A stretch of 64,000 nt of DNA, taken from Cymodocea nodosa (Eukaryota > Streptophyta > Magnoliopsida > Alismatales > Cymodoceaceae). The stretch covers positions 20,653,501-20,717,500 of the forward strand of contig CM072335.1 in assembly GCA_036874045.1 (NCBI GenBank). Reading direction: 5' to 3'. Shown one piece after another: positions 33,431 through 45,588 of this stretch (its first letter is position 1; the number at the start of each line of letters is the position of its first letter). A model generated the notes under the pieces. That model searched no databases. It saw only the letters and a list, made by a program, of their open reading frames with translations, and was not told where the DNA came from. A program made the position numbers and the translations under genes.

Positions 33431-35085
33431 TGTTAGTTCATTATTTTATATGTTAATTTTGATGATGAAAAACATGTGTTTAATATCCCTAAAATAATTT
33501 TCACAGTCATTCTATTGAAACTAAAATTATCTAATAGCTATATATTTAGAAATCTTTTGAAAATAGATTTCATAAGGTTTCCATTTTTGTCAAGTGGCTG
33601 ATCGGAGAGTTACACTGCAAGTCACCGTACAAAATAGGTAAATCAGATAGTTAACTCTTTTTCTTGGTTGATCGGAGAGTTATTTCTGTAACTATTCGAA
33701 AAGAATTTCTCTTCAATGAGTTAAGTTTTTCCCTATTCTAATGGTTTTTATTTCTAAGTATCCGAAATGCCTTTGGTTTTAGATAGTTAAGTTCTTAAGT
33801 TCTAGATAGTTAGCCATTTTCTAACTTAATGTATTTCTCGATTACTTTCTTCTAAAGGACAAGTGTCACACTTTTATTGCTTGACTTAAGTGACTTTTCG
33901 GAAGGTTATGATGTAACTATCCGAAAACCCTTAAGAATCAAAGAGTTACCTTTAGTAAGTATCCGAAATCTGTTTTTAACCTTTGAATAGTTAACTTTAA
34001 TGTTATATCTAACTTAAGTGACTTTTCAAAAAGTTACGAATGTAACTATCCGAAAACCCTTTAGAATCAAAGAGTTATCTTTTGTGATCTGAAACATGTT
34101 TTCTCCATCAGATAGTTTATTTTTAATGTTTTATGCTACTATTTCAGAAGGACACGTGTTTTAATCTAAATACATGACTTAAGTGATCTTTCGAAATGTT
34201 AGCTCTATTTATTCGAAATATTTTTTAAGTTTCAGCAAGTTATCCTTCTATGTCTTCGATTTTCTAAAAACCTCTAAAGATTTTATTCTTACAAAATCTG
34301 CAACTGCTATTTATTAACTAACTATTTTGGCAAGATATCTCTTAATTACATATCTCAAATTAATTATGATTGAACATTGCTGGAAATGAATTACTACACA
34401 AAGAATCTAACCATTTTCAAAATTCTTTCCATATATGCAAATTTCGAAGGAAGAATAGAAAGGGATTTGTAGAAAATAGAAAATATAGAGAACATAGAGA
34501 TTTTCAACACATAGAAAGAGAAATTGGTCTTTCAGCAATCCTGCAAACACTCTAAAGATTCATCTACAACAAAGCATTGAAGATTAAAGCCTACAGATCA
34601 ATTAGGATTTCTCCCAAAGCTTCATCAAATGACTCCCCATAGGAGTTGTCTTTGTGTTGTGTGTTTTAATCATTTTGAGTTTGTGACTCCTGTAATAAAA
34701 TTGTTTTCTCATTGTGTTTGAAAACCCTAACTCACAAGGGTGTTGTGAGTATACCTTCACAAGGTCAAGGCCTTAATGAAGAGAGTGAAGTGTGATACTT
34801 CACTTGCTCAAGATTAGGGTCTTGAGTACAAAAAGTTGGTACTTTGTGTGAAGTTTTTGTTCAGCCTATAAAAACATCTGTAAGGTTGTTGCTTAGCCTG
34901 CAAAAGTAACTTGTTTAAGGTTTGTGCTTAGCCTTAAAAGTACATAGTAGAATTCTCAAGGTTGTGGCCTTGAGGAGTGGACTACCTAGTTTGGGGAAGC
35001 ACTATAAAATCCTTTGTGTCATTTACTTTCTACTTTGCATTTTACAAATATAAAATCAATTAATTGGGGTTCATTAGTGTCAACA
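33431..35085 (+). repeat. LTR of family E, copy 1
   Basis: Starts TGTTAGTTCATTATTTTA and ends GGGGTTCATTAGTGTCAACA (35085). A second copy at 50817-52348 matches along its length. It contains palindromes such as TTTCGGAAGGTTA/TAACTATCCGAAA (33896-33926). Flanks do not share a target duplication (left AAATT, right GCTTC), and no PBS follows. It is therefore probably one LTR of an element whose remainder was lost, or a rearranged copy. Confidence 0.7.
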
Positions 35086-35932
35086 GCTTCCGAAAGTTTA
35101 AAAGCAAAATAAATTTGATTGGAATCATAAAGCATATTGGTGCATTGCTTTTTGATGTGCTAGCATGATTCTTTTTCTTCATCCATTTTCTGAATTTTCT
35201 AGCCAATAGCACAACTTCATCATTATCCGAGCTTTGAAGTTCCTGTGTTGATGGAAAGGCTAGTTCTTTCTTTGTTTCAGTTTTCTTTTTACCATTACCT
35301 TCCTCAACTTTCCATTCCTTCATTTGAACTTCATGGGCTAGCAGGTTGCCCATTAGATCCTCTACTAAGTATTTGTTGAGGTCTTTGGAATCTTGTATCG
35401 ATGTGGACTTTTGCTTCCATTCCACAGTTAAGCTTCTAAGGATTTTCTATACTTGTTCACGGACAGAAAATTTCTTTCCCAAACCTCTTAAGCCATTAAT
35501 AATCTCAGTGAATTTTGAAAACATATCAGTGATAGTTTCAACATCAAGCATTTTAAATAATTCAAACTTTCTGAGTAAAATGCTTATTTTAGTGTCTTTC
35601 ACTTGGCTGGTTCCTTCAAAGGTTATTTGAAGAGTATTCCAAGCCTCGTGAGTAGATTTACAAGCTGAAACTTTATTATATTGTTCAACAGATAAGGCAT
35701 AGTAAATAATATTCAGCCCTCGAGCATCCATTTGGATGATTCTCTCATCCTCCTTAGTCCAATCATCCTCATGACTAGGTGGAATAGGTGTTCTTAGAAC
35801 AACCATTTTCCATAAACTCACATCTGAGCTTCTAAGGAAACATTCCATCCTATTTTTCCATTAATTATAATTAATACCATCAAATAGAGGAGGACGATGG
35901 ATGTTCTAACCTTCTTTGTGAAAAGATGCCAT
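35086..35932 (-). pseudogene. Copia gag, element A3, truncated
   Basis: Second copy of family A. The ATG at 35932 reads MASFHKEG* with a stop, then HRPPLFDGINYN*WKNRMECFL and a long open part (35848-35447 and 35425-35086) with DARGLNIIYYALS, CKSTHEAWNTLQI, ILLRKFELFKM and TVEWKQKSTSIQDSKDLN. It ends where LTR-E begins, at the start of the zinc-knuckle region, which is shifted out of frame. Strongly similar to the gag of A1 at the window start. Non-functional. Confidence 0.85.
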
Positions 35933-35972
35933 AATCTCAGATAGTTAAATCTATAAAAAGAGATCAACCTAC

Positions 35973-35984
35973 TCTAATACCAAT
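35973..35984 (-). other. Primer binding site (A3)
   Basis: The reverse complement reads TGGTATTAGAGT, a one- to two-base decayed form of the initiator-Met tRNA primer site, directly inside the LTR end at 35987. Confidence 0.75.
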
Positions 35985-35986
35985 TG

Positions 35987-37576
35987 TTAGGAACGAATGG
36001 CTTCACCAGAGGGAGGTGAATGGAGAACAGTGTGAATTTATGCCTATTTTTCACTTTACTAACTAATTTGATTAATCAGTTTGCACAAGTAATAATCAGA
36101 TAAAAATATCATGCACAGCGGAAATAAAGGTAAGAAACACAAGAGAATTTTAGGTGGTTCACCAACTCAGCTAGTCCACCCCCAAGGATCACTTGGGCTT
36201 CACTAAGTGTCTCAACACTTATACACTTGCTTTCAGGTCGAAGCAAGAACCAACCACACAGAAGTTTTCAGGTATAAACTCCAGAAAACAACCTCTAGAG
36301 TTTTCAGGTCGAAACTCAAACCAACACTGTATGTAGCTTTCAGGTTGAAACTATGAACCAAATGATCCTTCTTGGATCAGACTTTCAACACATAGAGAGC
36401 TTTAAGAATCTTCTTGTAAATCCAGCTTTCAATCGGTTTTTTGTTGAACTGAATTTGAGCTTTCTTCTATATCAGTAATTGATCTGCAATGTATACTATA
36501 TCTCTGTATGTATATGAGCAAAAAGCTGTTTTAAATCCGTTGTCTGTATCTTGTATATATACCTGATATGTACAACGATCATATTTTCTTCCAACGGATG
36601 TATTCTACTATACTTAATTAGGCTCAAGTACCAATACAGTAAGTGACCGTTCAGAAAATCATTTCAAGATATCTTACCAATTTTCCAGTTCTTTCGGATA
36701 GTTAGCTATGTAACTCTCCGAAGAGTTTCTGTAACTCATCGAAAGATCACTTAACCTTTTTTGCTAGGTAGGATTCCAGAATATTTAAATGTGAGTTGTC
36801 ATCCAATCGGATACTTATAACTGTAACTTACCGAATAGTTATATACTTGCCGATTACATTAATTTAGCACTTGCATAAATGGCTGACTTAAATTTCGGAA
36901 GGTTAACCCTGTAACTCACTGAAATACTTCAGGATTTCGGATAGTTATTTTTCTAACTCTCTGAAAACTTATATGAGCCACTCTCTGGAATTCTGCACAT
37001 GGGAAATTCAATGACTTAAGTTTCGGATGGTTAAATTGTAACTCACCGAAACTCTTTTGAAATTTCGGATAGTTATCTTTCTAACTCTCCGAACACCCAT
37101 TTGAGTATCTGTCTGGAATTCTGCACGTGAGAAATTCAATGACTTAAGTTTCAGATAGTTAAACTGTAACTCACCGAAACACTCTTGAAATTTCGGATAG
37201 TTATCTTTCTAACTCTCCAATTTTCCCTTTTAAGCTTTCAACTGCTGGCTTCTCCATTTTGCACGTGCGTAATAAAATGTCTTAAATTCTGGAAAGTTAT
37301 GTCTATAACTTACCAAAAAACTCGAATAGTTATCTAACTCTCCGACAAGTCCTTTAAGCTTCTATTCTGTATTTCTGCACGTGGTTTATTGAATGACTTA
37401 ACTTTCGAATAGTTATACTTGTAACTCTCCGAAAAGTCCTTTAAGCTTCTATTCTGTTCATCTACAAGAAATTTGTTCTATCTGCCTTCTGATCTAATGC
37501 TGCACTGACTTAACTGTGAAATACAATATATTTCCTCACATAGGTTTTGCATTATCAAAATACTAGGATCCTAACA
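35987..37576 (-). repeat. LTR of family A (5' LTR of A3)
   Basis: Bounded by TGTTAGGAAC and GATCCTAACA, which are mutually inverted ends. Length 1,590 bp. It aligns with the A1 LTR from end to end, with the same palindrome array (TTTCGGATAGTTATCTTTCT...) and CACGTG spacers. Element A3 is inserted into a hAT fragment that continues at 37577. The other LTR was lost or lies behind the LTR-E rearrangement. Confidence 0.85.
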
Positions 37577-37861
37577 ATATATCCTACTTTACTTCTACCC
37601 TCCTAAATATTAGATGTGTGTGCTATAGATGTGTTAATAGAACCTATTATATTAACTAATTTTGTTCTAAGTTTATTATAAAGTTCCATAATAGCTTGCC
37701 TAGTTGTATTTCTAGAAACTTTTTTAAATTGTGGACAATAAGGTTGTGAAATATATTCTTAAAAATGTTGACTATCACCATAATTAATAGGTAAATTTTG
37801 AATAGCAACAAATTTTACATGTAATTCTCTAACATTACTAGGATTATAGTCATTGTGTTAT
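37577..37861 (-). pseudogene. hAT transposase fragment
   Basis: On the minus strand from 37860: NDYNPSNVRELHVKFVAIQN, then LPINYGDSQHF, CPQFKKVSRNTTRQAIMELY and SNI*EGRSKVGYI. This follows the plant hAT pattern just after the BED finger (R..LA..I....LP...V....F...P.F...SR.T...D....Y, then the TSDIWEGR-type block). Two stops are present. It is bordered by LTR-A (37576) and LTR-H (37862). The overlap in protein position with the 48 kb hAT fragment shows that they are two different elements. Confidence 0.65.
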
Positions 37862-38236
37862 TGTTAGGAAAGGTTTATACTTAAGAGGGGGGTGAATTAA
37901 GTATCACACAAATTTCGTAGTATTTTTTGTCCCATTTTAAATCTAGGTAAAGCGAAAATAAAATAGAGATTAAAACACAAACAATTTGTAGTGGTTCCCC
38001 TCAACCTAGGTATGTCCACTCCTTGAGTCTCTACTCAAGAATTCATTATCCTCACGAGTTTTTGATTCACTCAAAACCCAATATCTCTAACTTTAATCAA
38101 AAGCTAAATCAACTTGACAAGGCATCGATTCTTCATCAAGTTCTCCTTCTAACTATACGAACCCTCGTACAGTTATTGTGCTAACTATACCAGCCTTTGT
38201 ATAATTATCTACACAACTTTACATACTCTCATATGT
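37862..38236 (-). repeat. LTR-H, left part (split by Copia D)
   Basis: Begins TGTTAGGAAAGGTTTATACT, followed by the shared U5 motif AAGAGGGGGGTGAATTAAG and a region of CTATACGAACCCTCGTA-type palindromes. It is interrupted at 38237 by element D. The sequence continuing at 47095 (GTAAAGTTTCCCT...) and ending CAAAGTCCTAACA at 47810 is its other part. No clear target duplication is seen around the whole LTR (GTTAT versus TTACA). Confidence 0.6.
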
Positions 38237-40355
38237 TAAGGCAAGTAGATCAGGTGTGGAGTATGCCACAAGTTGCCCAAGCTCAATCAAAAGATTGTGA
38301 ACTATAAGTCTTCGACAAGTTAGATGTTTTGGAAAGTTATCAGCTTGAAGTATCCGAAAATAACAGAGCAGTTAGAAGGTTCAAATCTAACTATCTAAAA
38401 GTTAGGAGATTTCGGAAGGTTACAATTAAAACCCTTCGAAATGACTTAAGTGGATCTTCGGATAGTTAAGAAGCTAAGTATCCGAAAGTTAGGGACTTAA
38501 GTAGATCTTCGGATAGTTAAGAAGCTAAGTATCTAAAAGTCAGAGACTTAAGTGGATCTTTGGATAGTTAAGAAGCTAAGTATCTGAAAGTTAGGGACTT
38601 AAGTAGATCTTCGGATAGTTAAGAAGTAACTATCCAAAAGTCAAGAATAACTATCTAAGAGTCAAAGTTATAGCTAGAACCTTTCGAAAGGACTTAAGAG
38701 AGACTTAAGTGTATCTTCAAATAGTTAGGACAGTAAATATTCGAAAGATAGGATCTCTTCAAATAGTTAGCCTACTACAGTATTTGACCATTTTGACAAA
38801 CGCAGAGAGAAAGAATTCCTTTGGATAATTAAGGCCAGTAACTATCTAAAATGCTGCATTTTGTAGAGAGTTAGGAAGAAAGGCTTCAAAAATGAGTCTT
38901 CCTTCTCCAAAGTGTTTATTTGCTACTATAATGGCTCTATTGTAATTAAAGGTTTGTTAACCCTAAGTTTGGGTAGTATATAAACCTTTATGATGTTATA
39001 AAACATATAGTTGATTGCATCGAAGCTTATAGAAGAACATTCAACTCTGTAGGATCATTGTATCACAAGAGGGAGGGTGAATTGTGTCTTTAGTAATTAA
39101 AATTACCAGTAGATAAAACAAGAGCACAAAACACTCGTAAATAAAATTTTATTCTTTATAAACTTTAAAGAAAGAATTTATAATATCCTTTCAGCTCAAT
39201 TCTCTTCTTGACGGTTTTGATACAGTAATGTTCAATATACAATTCAACTAGAAAATGAAATCATTATTCAAAACTAATTTCAAATTGTATAAAACCTGAT
39301 CTTTATGCATGTAGCTCATTTCCTTCTTTTTGCTCAACTTCTATATCTCTTCTTCTCCAATTGTCAAATTTCCAGACTTCTTACGTTTGCAACTCCTTTT
39401 CTGAAATTGCTTGGAATTTCAAACTTCTTTTGATGTTGGAGAATTTTTCAGTTTGGGATCTAGATTGAATATTCAGACTTTGATTTTGAGATTGGGATCA
39501 TGATTGTAATGTAGTTCGTACTCTCTATTTGTAGTCAAACTATGTCTTCACGTTCAGCATGTTCATCCACTTAATCCACAATCCATAATCCACGTACTAA
39601 TTTTTTCTTTAATCCAAATTACTATCTTTTTGAATTTCCACGATCTCCACTCGTAGATTCACCGAAACTTTATCTTCTTGGAGACTTGTAGAATATCTTC
39701 TAAGTCTTCATTTTAGTCGAACACTTATCCTTTAAGTCTTGTAAAAATTCGAACACTTATTTATAACTCTTCGAGTTTTTCCACCTGCAAAACACGTAAC
39801 TGAACATAGAAAACTTATTTGTTCGTTAGTCATTTTATAAAACTCGAACAGTTATCTAACTCTTCGATTTTCATTACCGAACGCACATGGAAACCATGTG
39901 ACAACTTAAAACATTAAAAACACATGTGCAGATAACTTAACTATGTGAGTTTTTAACATAACTCTTCGACTAAATCGAAACGTTAACTATCCGAAAGTTT
40001 AACTGTCTAAAATGCTAACTATCCGAAAACTTTAACTATTCAAAAATTTTAACTATCCAAAAGTTAACTATACAAAATTTTAAATAAAACTTTCCGATAA
40101 CTTGTCAACATTTAATTACGTGACTATTATACTTAGAAAATATTATTTAGACTTATTTAAAAACTTTAATAAAGCATTCATTACCAAAACAAAATTCCTA
40201 ACAAACTCCCCATACACGTAGGCTGTTGTTGAACCACGTAAATCTTATCTTCTTGTGCATGCTGTTTTTCTTCTACTTCTCTTCACTCTACAGTTTTGGT
40301 GATTTAAGAATCATGCCTAAGTGTCATCATTGAAGGTCCAATTTTACTTCTAATA
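38237..40355 (+). repeat. 5' LTR of Copia D, with nested insertion
   Basis: Aligns with the 3' LTR at 46180-47094. It starts TTAAGGCAAGTAGATC (3' copy TGAGGGCAAGTAGATC) and ends TTTTACTTCTAATA (3' copy ends CTAACA). Without the solo LTR-G at 39048-40203 and one target copy it is about 958 bp, against 915 bp for the 3' LTR. It contains repeated TTCGGATAGTTAAGAAGCTA / TAAGTATCCGAA palindromes (for example 38457-38486). Confidence 0.85.
39048..40203 (-). mobile_element. Solo LTR of family G nested in the 5' LTR of D
   Basis: 1,156 bp from TGTAGGATCATTG to AAATTCCTAACA, flanked by a perfect AACTC duplication (39043-39047 and 40204-40208). The D 3' LTR shows the uninterrupted target (CATTCAACTCTCAGTAGACG, near 46924). 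The position of the AGAGGGAGGGTGAATTGTG motif at the left end implies minus orientation. A 3' part of another LTR-G lies at 49384-50006. Confidence 0.92.
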
Positions 40356-40357
40356 AC

Positions 40358-40368
40358 TGGTATTAGAG
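40358..40368 (+). other. Primer binding site (Copia D)
   Basis: TGGTATTAGAG two bases after the 5' LTR, a slightly decayed initiator-Met tRNA primer site. Confidence 0.75.
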
Positions 40369-40389
40369 TGAAGGTTTCGGATTGATAGA

Positions 40390-41190
40390 ATGGTAGAAGA
40401 CAGAAAGCTCAAAATTGAGAAGTTTGATAGAAAAGATTTCAAATACTAGAGGTCTCAGATAGAATACTATTTGTATCAGAAGGATCTTTATCAACCCCTA
40501 TTTAGAAGAAAACTAGAGAAGATGGACTAGGAAGAGTGAGAGCTGCTGGATAGGAAAGCATTGGTCTTATCAGGTTGTCACTAGCAAGGAACGTTCACTC
40601 GAATGTTGCCAAGGAGAAAACAATAGCTAACTTGATGAAAACATTGTCTAATATGTATGAGAAACCATCAGCCGCCAATAAGATATTTCTCATGTATAGA
40701 TTATTTAATCTGAAAATTCATGAAAGTAGAAATGTAACAGACCACGTTAATGAGCTAAATACTATATTGAATCAACTGCATTCAGTAAACGTAGTATTTG
40801 ATGATGAAGTCAGAACTTTGATTTTTTTATCCTCATTACTAGAAAGTTGGTCTCCTGTTGTGACTAGTGTAAGTAGTTCACTAGGTCATGAAAAGCTCAA
40901 AATGAGTGACATCTAGGATTTAATTTTGAGTGAGGACATTCACAGAACAAGTGAATTGTCAACTTCAACTTCTACCCTTCGTGTTGAAAGTAGAGGGAGA
41001 AGTAAATCAAAACAATTTAAATTCAGAGGAAGGACAAAGTCCAAAGGCACCAGCAAAATGAGGTCAAATATCAAATGTTGGAATTGTAATCAATAGGGGC
41101 ATTTCAAGTCATAGTGTAAGGCTCCCAAGAAAGATAGCAAAGGGAAGGGATCTGAAGGAGTAGGAGTAAATGTTGTCTCCTATGATTCAG
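40390..41190 (+). pseudogene. Copia D gag (Tnt1/Tork-like)
   Basis: The ATG at 40390 opens KLKIEKFDRKDFKY*, QIEYYLYQKDLYQPL and LLDRKALV, then after a frameshift the open part 40575-40916 (LMKTLSNMYEKPSAANK, YRLFNLKI, LNELNTILNQL, FDDEVRTLIFLSSLLESW). A CCHC zinc knuckle at about 41076-41122 reads CWNCNQ*GHFKS*C with two stops. Motifs match the Tnt1/Tork-type gag of plants, distinct from the SIRE-like copies. Nearly all stops sit at positions where the family has Trp or Gln. Confidence 0.88.
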
Positions 41191-42790
41191 ATGATGCCTT
41201 AGTATACTATGTGGACAATTCCATTGACTCATGGGTACTAGACTCAAGAGTTTCATTCCACACTACCTATAGGAAAGATTTGTTGCACAATTATCATGTA
41301 ACTCTTGTAAAGAAAGTGTATCTTACTGACAACACTAGTTTGGATGTGTTGAGAAGAGGAGAGGTACATATAAAAACAAAACAATGGATATGAAAATTGC
41401 ATGAAGTCAAATATGTTCCAGATCTTGCAAAGCAATTAATTTCCATAAGCTCCCTAGATAATGATGGTTACTAGATTGGCTTTGGTGTGGGCAAATGGAA
41501 GGTAACCAAAGGTGCAAGAGTTGTTGCCTCAAGATAGAGGACTGACATCTTGTATTTAACATCAAATCAAGATGACACTGTTGCAGTAGTTAGTGACACT
41601 AAAGACACTGACTTATGGCATTAAGAAATTGGGACACCTTAATGAGAAAGGACTAAAGGTTTTAGTGGCAGAAGGGAAAATCCCTAAATTGAAGAATGTT
41701 AATTTAGGGGTATGTGAGGATTGCATTAAGGGAAAGCAAAAGAGAGTCAACTTTGCCAAGACTCCTCATGATCCAAAGTCACAAAAATTGAAGCTGGTTC
41801 AAACGAATGTATGGGGGCCTACCCCTATTAGTTCTTTAGAAGGTGCTCTTTACTATGTCACCTTCATTGATGACAGTACTAGGAAAGTGTGGATTTATTT
41901 TCTAAAATAGAAGTTTGATGTTTTCTAAGTCTTCAAGAAATGGAAGGTAGAAGTGAAAAATCAGAGTGGGAGGAAAATTAAATCCATCAGATCAAACAAT
42001 GGAAGAGAATATGATAGCCAAAAATTTAAAATCTATTGTAAAGAGTAAAGAATTAGAAGGTAAAGGACTGTAGTTGGAACTCCACAACAAAATGGAGTTG
42101 CTAAAAAAATAAACAAGACCTTGAATAAACGGGCAAGATGCATGAGATTACATGCAAATTTTCCCAAAATATTCTAGGTAGAAGTTATCAATACAGCTAC
42201 CTATCTAATAAATAGAGGACCATTTGTTCCAATGGGGTTTAAAAACCTTGAAGAATTGTGAACTGGGAAAGAGGTCAACTATGCTTACTTGAATGTCTTT
42301 GGATCTAAATCATTTGTCTACTTGAGCAGTGACAAAAGAGACAAGTTGGATTCAAAATCATAGAAGTACTATTTCATTGGCTATAGTAAGGATTATTATG
42401 GTTACAGATTTTGGGTGGAAGAAACCAAGAAAATAATCCGTGCAAAAGATATCACCTTCGTTGAATCCAATATGTATAAGCACAGAGAAAGTGTAGATGA
42501 ATAGCAGTCAAAGTTTCAATCTAAAAGTACTACTGAAATTAGTCTAGATAATGATGTTGAACAACTTCAGAAGGAACCTGTAGATGAAATTTAGCTTCTA
42601 AAGGTTGAACAATAAGAACATCTAGACAACGAGGATGATGAAGTTGTCACTAGACAACTTAGAAGATTTGGAAGGGTTTCCAGACCACCTGAAAGGTATG
42701 CATCATCATTTAATTATTTGTTACTAACTAATGATGGTGAACTTGAAACATATCAAGAAACAGTTTGTGCAAGTGATGCATATGAATGGG
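41191..42790 (+). pseudogene. Copia D protease and integrase
   Basis: Protease motif SWVLDSRVSFHTT at about 41231-41270: the catalytic Asp-Ser-Gly reads Asp-Ser-Arg. GAG-pre-integrase shows KKLGHLNEKGLKVL and CEDCIKGKQKRVNF, then the integrase core VQTNVWGPTPISSL (first Asp replaced by Asn), RSNNGREYDSQ (second Asp replaced by Asn) and TPQQNGVAKKINKTLN (Glu replaced by Lys). All three integrase acidic residues are therefore altered. YFIGYSKDYYGYRFW and RRFGRVSRPPERY follow. Many stops. Clearly dead. Confidence 0.88.
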
Positions 42791-43823
42791 AGTTAGCAAT
42801 GAAAGAGGAACTTAGGTCCCTTAAAAAGAATAAAACTTAAAAGTTAATTCCATTGCTAGAAGGGAAGAAAATCCTAGGAAACAAGTGGGTGTTCAAGCTA
42901 AAAAAACAACTAGATGGCAACAAGAAATATAAAACCAAACTTGTTATTAAGGGTTTCCAGCAAATTCAAGATATAGACTATACTGAAGTATTTTCACTAG
43001 TTGTAAAAATGAATACTATAAGAATAGTCGTGTATTGTTGTTGTAGAATATTTGTTTTTGATGCAAATGGATGTAAATACAGCATTCCTACAGGGAGACT
43101 TGGAGGAAGAGCTTTACATGATGCAGCTAGATAGATTGTAGTAACTAGCAAGAAAGCAAAGACAATATGTAGACTATTGAAGAAGTTTTATGGTTTAAAA
43201 CAAGCACCAAGACAATAGTACAAGAGATTTGATTCCTTTATCTATATCTTAGGCTTCAAGAGATGTGATACAGACTATTACCACTACATAAAATTACTTA
43301 ATGGCTATTTCATCATTCTACTGATTCATGTAAATGATATGTTAATTGTTTGTTCAAGTATAGAATAGGTTAAAAAATTAAAAAGACAACTGTCAAAGGA
43401 ATTTGACATGAAGGATTTGGGAGAAGCCAAGCAAATCTTGGGTATGAGAATCATCCGAGATAGAATGGCAAGTACATTGAGGTTGAATCAGAAGAAGTAC
43501 TTAGAGAAAGTGCTTAGAAGATTCAACATCTCAAAGGAGAGGAGAACTGAATTGCCTCTCAAACCCCAATTCAAGTTGTCTAAAGATCAGTCTGCTAAGA
43601 CTAAAGAAGAGAAGACAAAAATGTCTAGAATACCATATGTTTCAGTAGTGGGAAGTTTAATGTATGTCATGATATGCACAAGACTAGATATATCCCATGT
43701 AGAGGGAGTTGTCAATAGATACATGGCAAATCAAGGAGCTAAGCATTGGTCTGCTGTATTGTGGATACTCAGATATTCCCTAAACATAGATTTGAACTTC
43801 AAGAAATGTGTTCGGGGTTTATA
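42791..43823 (+). pseudogene. Copia D reverse transcriptase
   Basis: RT from WELAMKEELRSLKKNKT through KILGNKWVFKLKKQLDG and DIDYTEVFSLVVKMNTIR, then a frameshift in the DVKTAFL block. FYGLKQAPRQ*Y and the catalytic box as IHVNDMLIV (family YVDDMLI) follow, then FDMKDLGEAKQILGMRI, YLEKVLRRF, YVSVVGSLMYVM and ANQGAKHWSAVLWILRYSLN. The frame is broken at about 43823 by an inserted LTR and resumes at about 45589. Confidence 0.88.
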
Positions 43824-45588
43824 TGTTATAAAATTAACACACAACCAAGTTTTAATATTTATAACCGCAAGCGCACGGAGTCAATTATAGAAAGCATGCA
43901 AGAACAGGTCGAGTCCATAGGGATCAACAATTAAAAATAAAATTCACTAGAGTATAGAGATATGCCTTGTGTAAATGCATTCTTATCACATGTTTGCCTT
44001 AACAATCATGTATATGTTAGAAATGACTTCATATAGAGTTGAATCAGTAATGAGAAACCTCATTCATGTCCCCCTCTATCCATCACTTAAGAGAAAGCAT
44101 CAAACAATAATTATTACACTACAAAAATAGAAAATAAAATTACACTACATCAAACTACTAATTCTACTACAAAACTAGCATACATGGACTTATAACCATA
44201 CATCTAAATCCATGTATGCTATAATCTACTAAGTACAAGCTATATACAATCAAAACCAAGTAAATCAAGAGGTTAGAGTTAAGTAAAAACGTCTAAACTA
44301 TGTTAGAGTTAGAGGAACAAACATTTGAGAAAAATCCATACAAAGAAACATAAAATCAAACATATAGAAGGTGAAAACTCAAACTAAGCTTAGAATTGAA
44401 ATACATTGAAACCAACACAAGAATTCAATAATATACTAAAGGGAAATCACGTAGACTACACAAACAACAACAATTATCAAACATATACTACTGAAATTGA
44501 AATTACAACTCCATCTCCACTCAAATGCCTACTCCTATCACCCTAAGATCACACCTCCAATGGCTTGAGCACAAGGGACGTCACCTCCTTGCTTCACACC
44601 ACTTGAGATGGCTACCTTCTCCAGTAATTCTCCATGTCCAAAGTTGCTTGTTCCCTCCACGGATTGGAGGTCCAACGTTGAAGGGAATACAACAATGTGT
44701 AGAACAATTGAAGAGTTCTCTTGGATGCAAGTTTCCACACCTTCAAGTGTATCTCCAATGGAGCTTCATCCATAGATTCAACACCAACAAGAGTGGATTT
44801 GTAGTAACAATTCACCTCCTCAAGATGTAGAATGTCAGATGAAGTATTGGAGAAGACAAGAAGAAGAAGAACTTTACCTCCAAGAGACGTTTGGAGGAGA
44901 AGATACCAAGAGGGGAGCTCTTCCTTCACCTTGCTTGGAGCACCAAGGGGAATTTTGAAAATTGGAGTTGGGAGAGGGGAGAAAACTTGTGGGATACAAA
45001 GCCTATTTATAGAGATTTTTGATCATCAAGGATTGATGATCCCAAGGCTTGGTCTAAGGGCCCTCATTCACCTATAATCAAATCCATTTAAGTCATGCAT
45101 GTAATGTTAGTAATACATGCCAAAAATAACTCTAGTTATGAACTTGAAATATATTTATTTCTAACGTATGTAACATTCATTTTAACATGTTTACAAATGT
45201 GAAATCTAAGTTCATCCATGAATGAATCAATTAGTAACATGTATTTAAAATCATTCATAACCAATGTCACATTATTGCATTTAATGTCCACAAGTTCATA
45301 ACCATAGTATATAAAATACATGTGGCCATATCAAATTATTTCAATACCTTAATGACCTTTAAATCTCTTTCTTGGCCTAAGAATTATTAAATCATACATT
45401 CAAGCATATAAACATATAGTTTGTTTCGTGAAAATTGCATTAAAGGGATGCATTTGTGCACATATTCATGCAATGTCATAAAAATATGATTAACATGTAT
45501 TTTCTTGTATAAATGCATATTACTTGAGTTTCAAGACATAGAATGCATGAATTATCATATAAAAATGTGCACAAATATCATCCATACA
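43824..45588 (-). mobile_element. Gypsy-type solo LTR inserted in Copia D RNase H
   Basis: About 1.77 kb foreign to Copia D, between FKKCVRGL and KGLVELIGYYDVDLGG of the RNase H reading frame. Its left end TGTTATAAAATTAACACACA, then AACCGCAAGCGCACGG and AAGAACAGGTCGAGTCCATAGG, is the usual signature of plant Tat/Ogre or Athila-like Gypsy LTR ends read in reverse. The right end is near CATCCATACA. It contains no gag or pol, so it is probably a solo LTR. A target duplication is not clear; the coding overlap GGTTTA / GGACTA may be a decayed one. Short open frames at 44525-45077 have no recognisable domain. Confidence 0.65.

Noticed and set aside
44525..45077. Overlapping short open frames in the LTR inserted in Copia D
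   Set aside because: Open on both strands in a locally GC-richer LTR segment, with no domain or start context. Treated as chance frames.
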